A stretch of DNA of 64,000 bases from Chitinophagales bacterium (GTDB lineage Bacteria; Bacteroidota; Bacteroidia; Chitinophagales; UBA2359): positions 62,001-126,000 of the forward strand of contig JAHDFD010000002.1 of assembly GCA_020628375.1 (NCBI GenBank), read 5' to 3'. A program made the position numbers and the translations under genes. The notes beneath the pieces are model-generated. The model was not told where the DNA came from. It made no database searches and was given only the letters and a program-made list of their open reading frames with translations. How positions within the stretch are numbered: the first letter of the stretch is position 1; every line of letters starts with the position of its first letter. Shown piece by piece: positions 17,118 to 25,210 of this stretch.

Positions 17118-20042
17118 ATGAAAAAGTCTATATTTTTAGCAATATGCTTGCTTGCATTCCAAATGGTTGATGCTCAGATAAATGACTTCAAGTGGCGTTT
17201 CGGGGTGAATGCAGGTTTCACACAATACCATGGTGATCTTAATTCTGACATAGATGTAGAAGGATTAGAAGGTTGGAGAGATTTCAGAAAAGATAATAAA
17301 GATTTTTTGAAAGATCAGAAAAGAATGATGTTCGGTATAGAATTAGAACGTCGTATTTCTCAAAGAATCGGGCTAAGATTAGGAGCAAACATTGGTCAGG
17401 TAGCTCACTCTGATCGTTTTGTTGAGAACAATCAATTTGCTCGTTCTCTTAACTTTCAAACAGATATTGTTGATGCAAATGCAGCATTAAAACTTTCTCT
17501 TTTTAAAAGAAAGTCTTTCTTTAATCTGTACTTGCTTGGTGGTGTAGGTTTCACATATTTTGATGTATATGGAGACTTACAAGACGAAAATGGTAATTTC
17601 TACAACTATGCTTCTTCTAATGTTGAATTAGACGAAGATTATGAAACAAATCTTTCTGATTTGGATCTTCAAAGAGATTATGATCAATTTATCATGCATA
17701 TTCCAGTAGGAGTTGGTGCAAGATTGAAAATTTTACCAAGAGTAACTGCAAGTTTAGAAATTGAATCTCGATTTTTATTTTCTGATTACTTAGATAATGT
17801 AAGTGATATTGGAGCTGGAAGAACGCTAACAGAACCAACTGATTTAGTTGCTTATAATCCTAATCCTGCTTATGAAAATGAATTAAGAGGTAACAGAGAT
17901 GATAAATTATACGATTCTTATCACGTGGTAAGAGTTGGATTGAGCTACAGCTTTGGAAAAATGAAAAACGCTTCAAGCAGCAGAGCTACTTCAAGCAGAG
18001 CTAAGTCATTCAAATCAAGAGTGAACAATGCAGGAAGTAAGATCAAAAATGCTGTTCCAAGAAGAAAAGGTAAATTCCGTGCTCCGGTATTCTATCCATC
18101 ATCAACACCCTCTTCACTTCACACAGAAGCAGATGCGCAAGTTGATGGCGGTCAGGCAATGGAAGTAGCAGCACAAGCAGCAGCTGAGGCTGAGGCAATG
18201 GCAGCTGTTGGTATTGATGCAGCAAACACTGAAGGTGTTTCTGAAGAAACAATGATCTTGATCGATGAAACATTAAGAGTGGTTGACGAAACTATTTTAG
18301 TGATTGATGAAACTGTTGCAGAGCAAGATGCTATTGAGCTTGAAATCCTTGAACTTGAGAAACAAATTTTATCATTGGAAGAAGAACTTTCTGGAAATGA
18401 AGCAGCTTCAGATGATGAGAAGAACCAGTTGATCGAAGAAATCGAAAGATTGGAAATCGAAGTAGATCAGGCAATAGAAGAGCAAGAAGCTTATCAGTTG
18501 GAAATGGAGAAAGCGCAATTAGAAGCACTTGAAATGCTGGAAGCTGCTAACAGAGAAATCGAATTAGCACAAGAACAAGCAGCTGCAAGCGCAGAAGCTT
18601 TAGAAGTTAAGGCTGAGCAAGCTGAGGCTATTGAGGATGAAGTTGAGGAAAGAGAAGAAAAAGTAAAAGAAAAAGCTTCTAAGAAAAAGAAGAGAAAAAA
18701 CAAAAAGAAGAAGGAAAAGAATGAAGATAAAGAAATCGAAATTGAAGTAGTTGAGCCTGCATCATCAGAAGAAGTTTCAGAAGAAATTGAAGTTGAGATA
18801 AAAGTTGACGCTAAAGACAATGAAGATATTCAGATCTGGGTTGAAGAAGATGGAAATGGCGAGTACAAGATAGAAAAGAAAGTAATTATTATCGAAGATG
18901 AAGATGGTGTACGTATGCACGAAGGAAAAGGTGGAAAGCACAGAGGTATGCATGGCGGAAAAGGAAATGGCATGATGAAAGAGATGCACGAAATGCAAAT
19001 GGAAATCGATAAATTACAAGCAGAAAAGAATGAAATGCAAATGGATCAGATTCAACGTGAATTAGATGATATCAAAAACACTTTGAATTTATTAATCAAG
19101 CAAAGAATTGATGAAGCTGAAAATGGTAACTTCGATAGTTCATGGAAGGGAAATATTGAAGGCGCTAAAGCTTGTGATCCGGCTGACTGTAAGAAAAAAG
19201 GATGCGATCCGGCAAATTGTAAACCAGAAGATTGTAGTAAGAAAAAAGATTGTTGTAAAGAAGGAAGCAAAACTTGTGATCCAGCCGATTGTAACAAGAA
19301 AGACTGTTGTAAGAAAGATGGAAAAGCATGTAGTGCTGATTGCAAAAAAGACTGCTGCAAAGGTGGAGAAAAATCTTCTGCACCAGCTTCAGATGACAAT
19401 GGCACAGGAAGTAATTTCGATGCTGAAGAAATGAAGAAATTAATGCAGGAAAACGAACAGTTGAACAGCGAACTGAAACAAGCATTGAACGATCTGGAAA
19501 AAAAAAGTAGTGTAAATACTACAAATTCATATCCTACAACTGGAAGTACCAATACAGGTACTTCTGGTTCTTCTGTTTCTACACCCACACGTACAGAAAC
19601 TACTACTACGACAACTGAAACTACATCAACACCAACCTATTCCGGAAATACAGGAACAACCTCTACTTATTCTTTCCCTAAATCTTCTACAGGAAGAACA
19701 AAATACGATTACACACAAATGGAGCAGATCAATGCTTATGATGTAAGTTATACTGCCAACTCATTCAATGCAAATGACCCACAAATTCGTCAACTTTTAC
19801 AATCTGTTGCTTCTGAGGTAAGCTCTATTGGCGGTGTGGTGTTAATTAAAGCAAATACCACCGAATATGAAAAAACGAAAATGAGCAATGTTGTTTTCGA
19901 CATTAACAAAGAATTCGTTTATAACTATAATCTATCACCTCAACAAATCGACTCTTCTATTCATATCGCAGCTGATGGTGTGAATAACGTAAGAGAACTT
20001 TACATCAACAACAACAAAGTAGAATTACTAATTTTCAGATAA
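17118..20042 (+). CDS. Outer-membrane barrel protein with coiled coil, His/Met-rich and Cys-rich segments
   Basis: A 974-residue exported protein (signal ends MVDAQ at residue 19). Domains in order: an outer-membrane beta-barrel at about 20-285 (WRFGVNAGFTQYHGDLNSD, MMFGIELERRISQRIGLRLG, YLLGGVGFTYFDVYGD, VVRVGLSYSFG); a basic linker; an Ala/Glu-rich coiled coil at about 340-515; a Lys-rich block near 520-545; an acidic beta segment; a Gly/His/Met-rich stretch from 600 to about 645 (MHEGKGGKHRGMHGG..., then MMKEMHEMQMEI); a block at 686-747 with 15 Cys in 62 residues built on CDPADC and KKDCCK units; a Ser/Thr-rich linker at about 800-855; and a C-terminal domain at 870-974. The Cys block resembles metallothionein-like metal binding; that is inference. 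Antisense open frames here are shadows. Confidence 0.8.
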   Translation: MKKSIFLAICLLAFQMVDAQINDFKWRFGVNAGFTQYHGDLNSDIDVEGLEGWRDFRKDNKDFLKDQKRMMFGIELERRISQRIGLRLGANIGQVAHSDRFVENNQFARSLNFQTDIVDANAALKLSLFKRKSFFNLYLLGGVGFTYFDVYGDLQDENGNFYNYASSNVELDEDYETNLSDLDLQRDYDQFIMHIPVGVGARLKILPRVTASLEIESRFLFSDYLDNVSDIGAGRTLTEPTDLVAYNPNPAYENELRGNRDDKLYDSYHVVRVGLSYSFGKMKNASSSRATSSRAKSFKSRVNNAGSKIKNAVPRRKGKFRAPVFYPSSTPSSLHTEADAQVDGGQAMEVAAQAAAEAEAMAAVGIDAANTEGVSEETMILIDETLRVVDETILVIDETVAEQDAIELEILELEKQILSLEEELSGNEAASDDEKNQLIEEIERLEIEVDQAIEEQEAYQLEMEKAQLEALEMLEAANREIELAQEQAAASAEALEVKAEQAEAIEDEVEEREEKVKEKASKKKKRKNKKKKEKNEDKEIEIEVVEPASSEEVSEEIEVEIKVDAKDNEDIQIWVEEDGNGEYKIEKKVIIIEDEDGVRMHEGKGGKHRGMHGGKGNGMMKEMHEMQMEIDKLQAEKNEMQMDQIQRELDDIKNTLNLLIKQRIDEAENGNFDSSWKGNIEGAKACDPADCKKKGCDPANCKPEDCSKKKDCCKEGSKTCDPADCNKKDCCKKDGKACSADCKKDCCKGGEKSSAPASDDNGTGSNFDAEEMKKLMQENEQLNSELKQALNDLEKKSSVNTTNSYPTTGSTNTGTSGSSVSTPTRTETTTTTTETTSTPTYSGNTGTTSTYSFPKSSTGRTKYDYTQMEQINAYDVSYTANSFNANDPQIRQLLQSVASEVSSIGGVVLIKANTTEYEKTKMSNVVFDINKEFVYNYNLSPQQIDSSIHIAADGVNNVRELYINNNKVELLIFR

Positions 20043-20050
20043 AAACACAT

Positions 20051-20068
20051 TGTTAAAACCTTTTAACA
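20051..20068. repeat. Perfect 18-bp AT-rich palindrome between envelope genes
   Basis: TGTTAAAA and TTTTAACA pair perfectly around CC at 20051-20068, eight bases after the stop of the Cys-rich barrel gene and 42 before the next ATG. It may be a weak transcript-end hairpin or mRNA stabiliser inside the operon. Confidence 0.35.
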
Positions 20069-20110
20069 TTTAATCAGTCATACTTCAATTATAATTGCTA
20101 AAAATAGCAA

Positions 20111-21244
20111 ATGAAACCTACTTTTCAATACTTGCCAATTAAGGGGATCAATAATGCCCCTACTGTCAATATTGCTGACTTAGACAGCTTTATTGATCTG
20201 GTAACCGATCTTCAAGCTAAATATATTTTCACCAAAATCGAATCTTCTTCAAAATCTGAAGATAATGGGGGTAGTTTATCAGAAGATATTTTCAACCGTA
20301 CACGCCAATTAGCCAATTCTCTTGGAGTTACCAATGAAAACACCCAAAGTGAATTCAGTTTTATTCACGATGGTATTAATTACAATGTTAATGCTTTAGG
20401 GTTTCAAACTATAGAAAGCTATCAGGAAGCAAAAGGACTTGGTTTCTCAAGTGGTGATGATTTTGCAAAAGCGCAAGAATTATCTTTCGAAGATGCTGAG
20501 AAATTCAATGAATATACTCAAACAGGATTTGAACAAAAAGAAGATTTTGAAAAAGCAAAACAATTAGGCTTTGTAGGAGCTTTTCAAAAATTAAATGCTG
20601 CCGGACTAAAAGAGGAAGCCCGTTCAAATATAAAGAGTTTTAAGAAAGATGCCGATATTTATGAAATGGCAACTCGAAAGAACTACGAAAATTTTGATCA
20701 GTTTTTTGAAGCTGTGATCTTTGGATTTGCAAAACATGATGCTGCCGATTTCAAGCTTGCTATCGACAATGGTTTCGATAGTGCTAATCTATACTATAAA
20801 GCCAGAAACAGAGGCTTTGAAACTGCTCAGGAGTTCAAAGAAGCAGAAGCTTTACATTTAGATGATAAATTTGAATTAAGCCTATTCAAAAATATTAATC
20901 AAATTAAAGATCAACACAACTACCCTTTCCACGATCAGGCGCACATCTTTAATATTTTAAAAGAATTAGAACCTGGCTCTGAAACAGAATTGAAAAAAAT
21001 TGAAGATATTTTCAAATCCGAACAGGATAAATTGAAATATCAAACCAATGTTTCAAGTAATAAAGGAACTGAATGGATAAGTAACTCAATAAATAAATTA
21101 TTAAAGTCCAATACTCTTCCGAATTGGTACAAAGTTGGCTTCAATACCAAAGAGGAAATAAAAACATTTTTAATTTCAAATCAAGCCATTTTACAATTAG
21201 GTAAATTTGATATATCAAACAACCTTTTCACTAAAAAATCATAA
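20111..21244 (+). CDS. Helical repeat protein of unknown function
   Basis: A 377-residue protein without a signal peptide. Residues about 98-260 hold degenerate repeats of roughly 20 residues with the pattern (F/Y)xxAxxxGFxxxxxF: ESYQEAKGLGFSSGDDF, AKAQELSFEDAEKF, NEYTQTGFEQKEDF, EKAKQLGF, YEMATRKNYENFDQF, FEAVIFGFAKHDAADF, KLAIDNGFDSANLY and YKARNRGFETAQEF. Each unit is probably one helix pair, giving a solenoid. I do not recognise the family by name. It lacks an export signal although it lies between two outer-membrane protein genes (68 bases after one and 22 before the next), so it may be a cytoplasmic factor co-produced with them. The ATG start is the first in frame and fits the gap. Confidence 0.7.
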   Translation: MKPTFQYLPIKGINNAPTVNIADLDSFIDLVTDLQAKYIFTKIESSSKSEDNGGSLSEDIFNRTRQLANSLGVTNENTQSEFSFIHDGINYNVNALGFQTIESYQEAKGLGFSSGDDFAKAQELSFEDAEKFNEYTQTGFEQKEDFEKAKQLGFVGAFQKLNAAGLKEEARSNIKSFKKDADIYEMATRKNYENFDQFFEAVIFGFAKHDAADFKLAIDNGFDSANLYYKARNRGFETAQEFKEAEALHLDDKFELSLFKNINQIKDQHNYPFHDQAHIFNILKELEPGSETELKKIEDIFKSEQDKLKYQTNVSSNKGTEWISNSINKLLKSNTLPNWYKVGFNTKEEIKTFLISNQAILQLGKFDISNNLFTKKS

Positions 21245-21266
21245 CTTTTAACATAAATAGTATCAG

Positions 21267-22037
21267 ATGAAAAAATTCTTCGCAACTTTTATGATTTTGA
21301 TGATCTTCGCCAGTACTGTTGTCGCACAGGATGGAGAAAAAAAGTCTAAAAGGCAGAAAAAAGAAAGAAAAGTATCTATCAAAAAATCTGAAAGCGATGG
21401 ACCTACATTTAAGGATCGCAAAATTACTTTCTTTGGACACTTAAGCCCGGTTTTAAGTAGCTACCGTAGCCGTGATGCAGTAGATAACGTTCGCTTAGGA
21501 AGAAGATTGAATTTTTCTTACGGTGTAGGTGCTGAATATCACTTATCTCCTACATTCTCAGTTCTATCAGGAATTAACTTTGCTGCAGGAGGCGGTAAAA
21601 TGTGGAGCTTTGAGGATATTGCATTCGACCAGGATGGTGCTACAGATTTTGTAGTTCCAGTGAAAACTAAAATGAAGTATAAAACACGTTCTCTACAGAT
21701 TCCGGTTTTAGCTCGTTGGACTAGCGCTCCACAAGGAGACAAGCAGAACATGAAGATGTATGGTCAGGCAGGTTTAGGTCTTAATTTCGGAATGAGAGCT
21801 CGTGCTTCTTTCTTCAATGATGATGCAGATATCAAAGAAAGAAGAATCGATATTTCTGAAGATTACAGAAACTTCGATATGAACTTAATGTTAGGTGCTG
21901 GTGTAATTCGCGATTGGAATGAAAAATTTGACTACTTCTGTGGTTTAAGCTTTTCTCGTGGATTCGTGAATATGGCTAAAAACTATGATGCGATCAGAAA
22001 CAGAGCTTGGACAATTGATGTGGGAATTATATTCTAA
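21267..22037 (+). CDS. Outer-membrane beta-barrel protein (PorT/OMP_b-brl type)
   Basis: A 256-residue exported protein with signal peptide ending FASTVVAQ at residue 21 and a very basic segment just after it (EKKSKRQKKERKVSIKK). The rest is an eight-strand type barrel: KITFFGHLSPVLSSY, LNFSYGVGAEYHLSPTFSVL, GINFAAGG, YKTRSLQIPVLARW, MYGQAGLGLNFGMRA, NLMLGAGVIRDW and a final WTIDVGIIF ending in Phe, the usual outer-membrane insertion signal. The length and the RSLQIPVLARW strand match the PorT-like outer-membrane family of Bacteroidota. Its substrate or partner is unknown. It is the last gene before a clear terminator. Confidence 0.85.
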   Translation: MKKFFATFMILMIFASTVVAQDGEKKSKRQKKERKVSIKKSESDGPTFKDRKITFFGHLSPVLSSYRSRDAVDNVRLGRRLNFSYGVGAEYHLSPTFSVLSGINFAAGGGKMWSFEDIAFDQDGATDFVVPVKTKMKYKTRSLQIPVLARWTSAPQGDKQNMKMYGQAGLGLNFGMRARASFFNDDADIKERRIDISEDYRNFDMNLMLGAGVIRDWNEKFDYFCGLSFSRGFVNMAKNYDAIRNRAWTIDVGIIF

Positions 22038-22066
22038 TTTCTCCAAAACAATAATAAATCTAAAGC

Positions 22067-22102
22067 AAGGCTCGACATAAATAAAGTGTCGGGCCTTTTT
22101 TT
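22067..22102 (+). terminator. Intrinsic terminator of the envelope operon
   Basis: AAGGCTCGACA at 22067-22077 pairs with TGTCGGGCCTT at 22087-22097 (one G-T pair) around a nine-base loop and runs into TTTTT. It lies 30 bases after the barrel gene stop and ends the 15859-22037 gene set. Confidence 0.9.
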
Positions 22103-22147
22103 ATTTAATTAAAATAACTTGGTGAGTGAAAATCGATAAATTTAAAA

Positions 22148-23401
22148 ATGAAATCTCATTTACTATTCATCATTTCTATGTTATTTTTTCATTGCAAACC
22201 CAAAGAGCACATAAACACATTAATCTTTAGAAATAAAGATCATAATGTTCAAATTGAATATGCTGACAAATCCATTGTCCTTCAAAATTTAATTAGAAGT
22301 TTCGATATTGATGAATTTAACCATTTGTTAGAAAATAATCTGTTGTATGAAATAAAATATAAAGAGCTTCATGCCGCCGAATTTGACGACTCTGGTTGGG
22401 TAAACGAAGAATTGATTTATCCTATTCCATTACAAAATGTACAATTTCTTAAAAAATATAAAAATCATATTTTCACAACCACTTACCATACCATTGAAGG
22501 AACTGAGGATGTAGAGCCACACTTATGGGCATTTAATTTAGATACCTATATTGGTACTTTTCACCCCATTAAAAAACATAATGAATATGTTCCTTTAGAA
22601 AACCAATATAGGCGTATTATAGGTATGGAAATCTATGAACATTATTTATACTTAATTCAAAAAATAGAAGATTATAGCGGAAGAGGTGAAACAACAATAA
22701 ATATCATAAGTTACGATTTGAAAAAATCGTTTGATAATCCTAAAATTTTACTTTCTATTCCCTTATTTCACAAAGAAAGAAAAGAAGAAAAAAACGAACC
22801 AAAACCTAAGTTTCTTAATGCTTTTCAAGACCACCAATATAGACTTTCACAGCCACCAAGTTACCACTGGGATGTAAGAGAGCAAGATGTGACATTAAAT
22901 GAAAAATATTTAGTCTTAAACATTAATACGTACTTTCATTTTTATGTTGGTATGTCGGTTGGATATTTATCTACTTCAACAACAGACTTAATTGTTTTGG
23001 ACAGACAAAAACTTAAACCGTTATACTACTTACAAGCAAAAAATGAACTTAAAGATTTTAAAACCAAATTGTTAGATAATAATTTGTACTTTACCACAAG
23101 AGAAGATACAATTTACAAAGTTGATTTATCAAAAATTAAGATTACAACTCTTGAAAATCAAGAATCTAGTGTTTTAGAAGAAAAACTTTCCTTTCGTTCA
23201 TTGCAAAAACCACTCAATCCACCATATCCACCAATTGGAGAAAAAATACTTGTAACAGATTTTGATTTAGAAAAGCAAAAAATTTCACAAAATGCGTACA
23301 ATCGAAACTATTTTTTACTGGAAAAAGAAGATAAAATTTACATGAAAAACTTTATAGAAGAATACAAAACACAACTTACTTCTCTCAATTTCAGCAAATG
23401 A
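22148..23401 (+). CDS. Hypothetical exported protein, propeller-like
   Basis: A 417-residue protein with an N-terminal hydrophobic signal (MKSHLLFIISMLFFHC); Cys16 could be a lipidation site, but His at -1 is not canonical. The body is beta-rich with repeated short strands separated by loops (VQFLKKYKNHIFTTTYH, GMEIYEHYLYLIQKIEDY, TINIISYDLKKSF, TDLIVLDRQKLKPLYYLQ, NNLYFTTREDTIYKVDLS), which suggests a beta-propeller of six or so blades. Not recognised. It has higher Lys/Asn content than the preceding operon. It opens the accessory island; 241 bases follow before the SUKH gene, containing only a small CAATAG...CTATTG inverted repeat. Confidence 0.6.
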   Translation: MKSHLLFIISMLFFHCKPKEHINTLIFRNKDHNVQIEYADKSIVLQNLIRSFDIDEFNHLLENNLLYEIKYKELHAAEFDDSGWVNEELIYPIPLQNVQFLKKYKNHIFTTTYHTIEGTEDVEPHLWAFNLDTYIGTFHPIKKHNEYVPLENQYRRIIGMEIYEHYLYLIQKIEDYSGRGETTINIISYDLKKSFDNPKILLSIPLFHKERKEEKNEPKPKFLNAFQDHQYRLSQPPSYHWDVREQDVTLNEKYLVLNINTYFHFYVGMSVGYLSTSTTDLIVLDRQKLKPLYYLQAKNELKDFKTKLLDNNLYFTTREDTIYKVDLSKIKITTLENQESSVLEEKLSFRSLQKPLNPPYPPIGEKILVTDFDLEKQKISQNAYNRNYFLLEKEDKIYMKNFIEEYKTQLTSLNFSK

Positions 23402-23642
23402 CTTTAGAAAAAAAACATTGGATTTTTGGGTGTTCAATAGACACTATTGGAGTTTACATTCACTTTTTTCCTAGTTCCGCTAATACCATTGAGCTATTAA
23501 GTCTTTTTTAAGCTTAAATAATTTACGAAAATCACATCCATCAAAACGAATTTACCTCAAGCCATTACACTTATTAAACTGAAACATGCTTTGCTTGCTG
23601 CTTCAATAATTTTGTATCGTTTTCTCAATTAAACAAAAAATT

Positions 23643-24827
23643 ATGCAAGACATTTGGAATGCCTATATTGATGCCATCAAATCTATGAGCAGTGAATTTC
23701 CTATTGAAATGAAAAAGCCTGTGAAAGATAGCTCTATCCCCGTATTTGCTGAAGAGGCAGACTTAGAACTCCCTCAGGATTTAATTGACTTATTGAAAGT
23801 TCATAATGGTCAAAAAACAGAACACCACCCTATCCTATTCAACTTTCATTTAGATCGCTTAAAAGAAATTACGCATAAGATCTTAAAAAAGGAAGACGAT
23901 GACTACCCGGAAGAACCAGACTATTATTTCATTCATCCGGTTGGTACTATAAAGCCTAAAAAAGAGCATACACATTGGGTTCCCCTTGCCTATTATACGA
24001 ACGATGAAGACTACTGGAATCGTGCAGGTTTATATATGGATATGGACCCAGGACCACAAGGTAAAGTAGGACAAATTATTTGGGTAGGTCAGTACAGAAA
24101 CTACCGAACTGTTGTTGCCGACTCTTTGAAAGATTTATTTATTATGCTTACAGAACGCCTGAAGTCAGGCAACTACCACCATGAGCAGGTAGATAGTTGG
24201 GTAAACAACCTAACCTTCGTTGAAGGTGAAGCATTCCCAGATACTTTATTTGCAGAGCAAGCTCCTGATATCAAAGCTCAAGCTGCTGAAATGGCTGAAA
24301 AATACGCTAATCAAACACATAAATACCGTAATATAGTTTTCGGTATCGAAACAGAATTACCAGAAGGGTTTATTCTGAATTTGGATAACCAAAGTACAGT
24401 TGAAAGAAAACTTGAAAACGGTGAATATGTACATATCGATCATACCAAAAGAGTTATCAACGTATTCTCATTAGGTGAAGATACCGATGATGAACAGGCT
24501 ACTGTTGGATTCAGTTTAAATACCTACGACCATGTTGAAGACCTACAGAAAATGGCAGAAGACATGGTAGGTACATACAAGCAACAAGCTGATATGATGA
24601 AACAGTATGGTATGGGCGATCAGGTTACACTAAATTATACTATTGAAGATAATAAGTATGGTTTTCCTAAGTTCATGACTATAGAATACATTATGTCAGG
24701 TGTTCCAAGCACTTTCATTTATCTGATAGAACATACTCAAATGCTTGCACTCTCTGGAAATAATAATTTCCAAAGTGAACATACAAACACGATGATCAGC
24801 AATCTTAAAAAATTAGCCGAAGCATAA
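23643..24827 (+). CDS. SMI1/KNR4 (SUKH) domain fused to DcrB/DUF1795-like domain
   Basis: A 394-residue cytoplasmic protein. Residues 1-180 match the SUKH/SMI1-KNR4 fold: MQDIWNAYIDAI, the LPQDLIDLLKVHNGQ helix, IHPVGTIKP, WVPLAYY, the signature DMDPGPQGKVGQII and the closing VADSLKDLFIML. SUKH domains are the commonest immunity proteins of bacterial polymorphic toxin systems. Residues about 225-394 (YRNIVFGIETELPEGFILN ... MISNLKKLAEA) resemble the DcrB/DUF1795 fold, which is shared with Eag chaperones of type VI effectors. A SUKH-DcrB fusion is unusual. It lies first in a plus-strand run with LRR and ankyrin genes. The SUKH part is well supported; the second domain is an eye-based guess. 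A TIR-bounded repeat follows its stop. Confidence 0.78.
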   Translation: MQDIWNAYIDAIKSMSSEFPIEMKKPVKDSSIPVFAEEADLELPQDLIDLLKVHNGQKTEHHPILFNFHLDRLKEITHKILKKEDDDYPEEPDYYFIHPVGTIKPKKEHTHWVPLAYYTNDEDYWNRAGLYMDMDPGPQGKVGQIIWVGQYRNYRTVVADSLKDLFIMLTERLKSGNYHHEQVDSWVNNLTFVEGEAFPDTLFAEQAPDIKAQAAEMAEKYANQTHKYRNIVFGIETELPEGFILNLDNQSTVERKLENGEYVHIDHTKRVINVFSLGEDTDDEQATVGFSLNTYDHVEDLQKMAEDMVGTYKQQADMMKQYGMGDQVTLNYTIEDNKYGFPKFMTIEYIMSGVPSTFIYLIEHTQMLALSGNNNFQSEHTNTMISNLKKLAEA

Positions 24828-24844
24828 AATGATATTGTAAGCTC

Positions 24845-25030
24845 AGAGTATGTTTAAAAATCAGTAGTGGGTTAAAATGATTGATTTGGTCAGGCGACTG
24901 TGCGTCCCAGACCGTGCGTCCCAGACCAAATCGGGAATCCATTGCTGGTCGCCTGACCAGCAATTCTCATTCTTGAAAATCAGGTTCATAAAATATTGGT
25001 TTTCAGTTGAAAAAAATTTAAACATACTCT
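24845..25030. repeat. 186-bp MITE-like element with perfect 14-bp terminal inverted repeats
   Basis: AGAGTATGTTTAAA at 24845-24858 and its exact reverse complement at 25017-25030 bound the element. Inside are two exact tandem copies of GTGCGTCCCAGACC (24900-24913 and 24914-24927), a 12-bp inverted pair TGGTCAGGCGAC / GTCGCCTGACCA (24887-24898 and 24948-24959), and a competing 9-bp pair GATTTGGTC / GACCAAATC (24883-24891 and 24924-24932). The internal parts recur in the elements at 54848-54952 and 60026-60155. An open frame of 65 codons covers part of it but has no coding character. The remaining gap 25031-25210 shows nothing clear. Confidence 0.8.
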
Positions 25031-25210
25031 TACTAACCCTAAACTACTACTTATCCTTCACCATCATAGTTTAGAGGAGAATATTGAGTAATAAATTCGT
25101 AATATTTTACCCATTTTTTAGTTTAGAACACATTACTCAATATAAAAACCAGTTAGCATCATTGTTGGCTGGTTTTCTCTTTTTAGTTACAGATTTTCAA
25201 AATAAAAAGC

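Noticed and set aside
18043-19588. Several long antisense open frames opposite the coiled-coil and Cys-rich part of the 974-residue gene
   Set aside because: They arise from Glu/Lys-rich codons read backwards, with Ser/Leu/Phe-rich or Tyr/Cys-rich products and no start context; the sense frame has clear domains.
24877-25074. 65-codon plus-strand frame in the repeat between the SUKH and LRR genes
   Set aside because: It is created by the TIR element's hairpins and GTGCGTC repeats; the composition is unlike protein.
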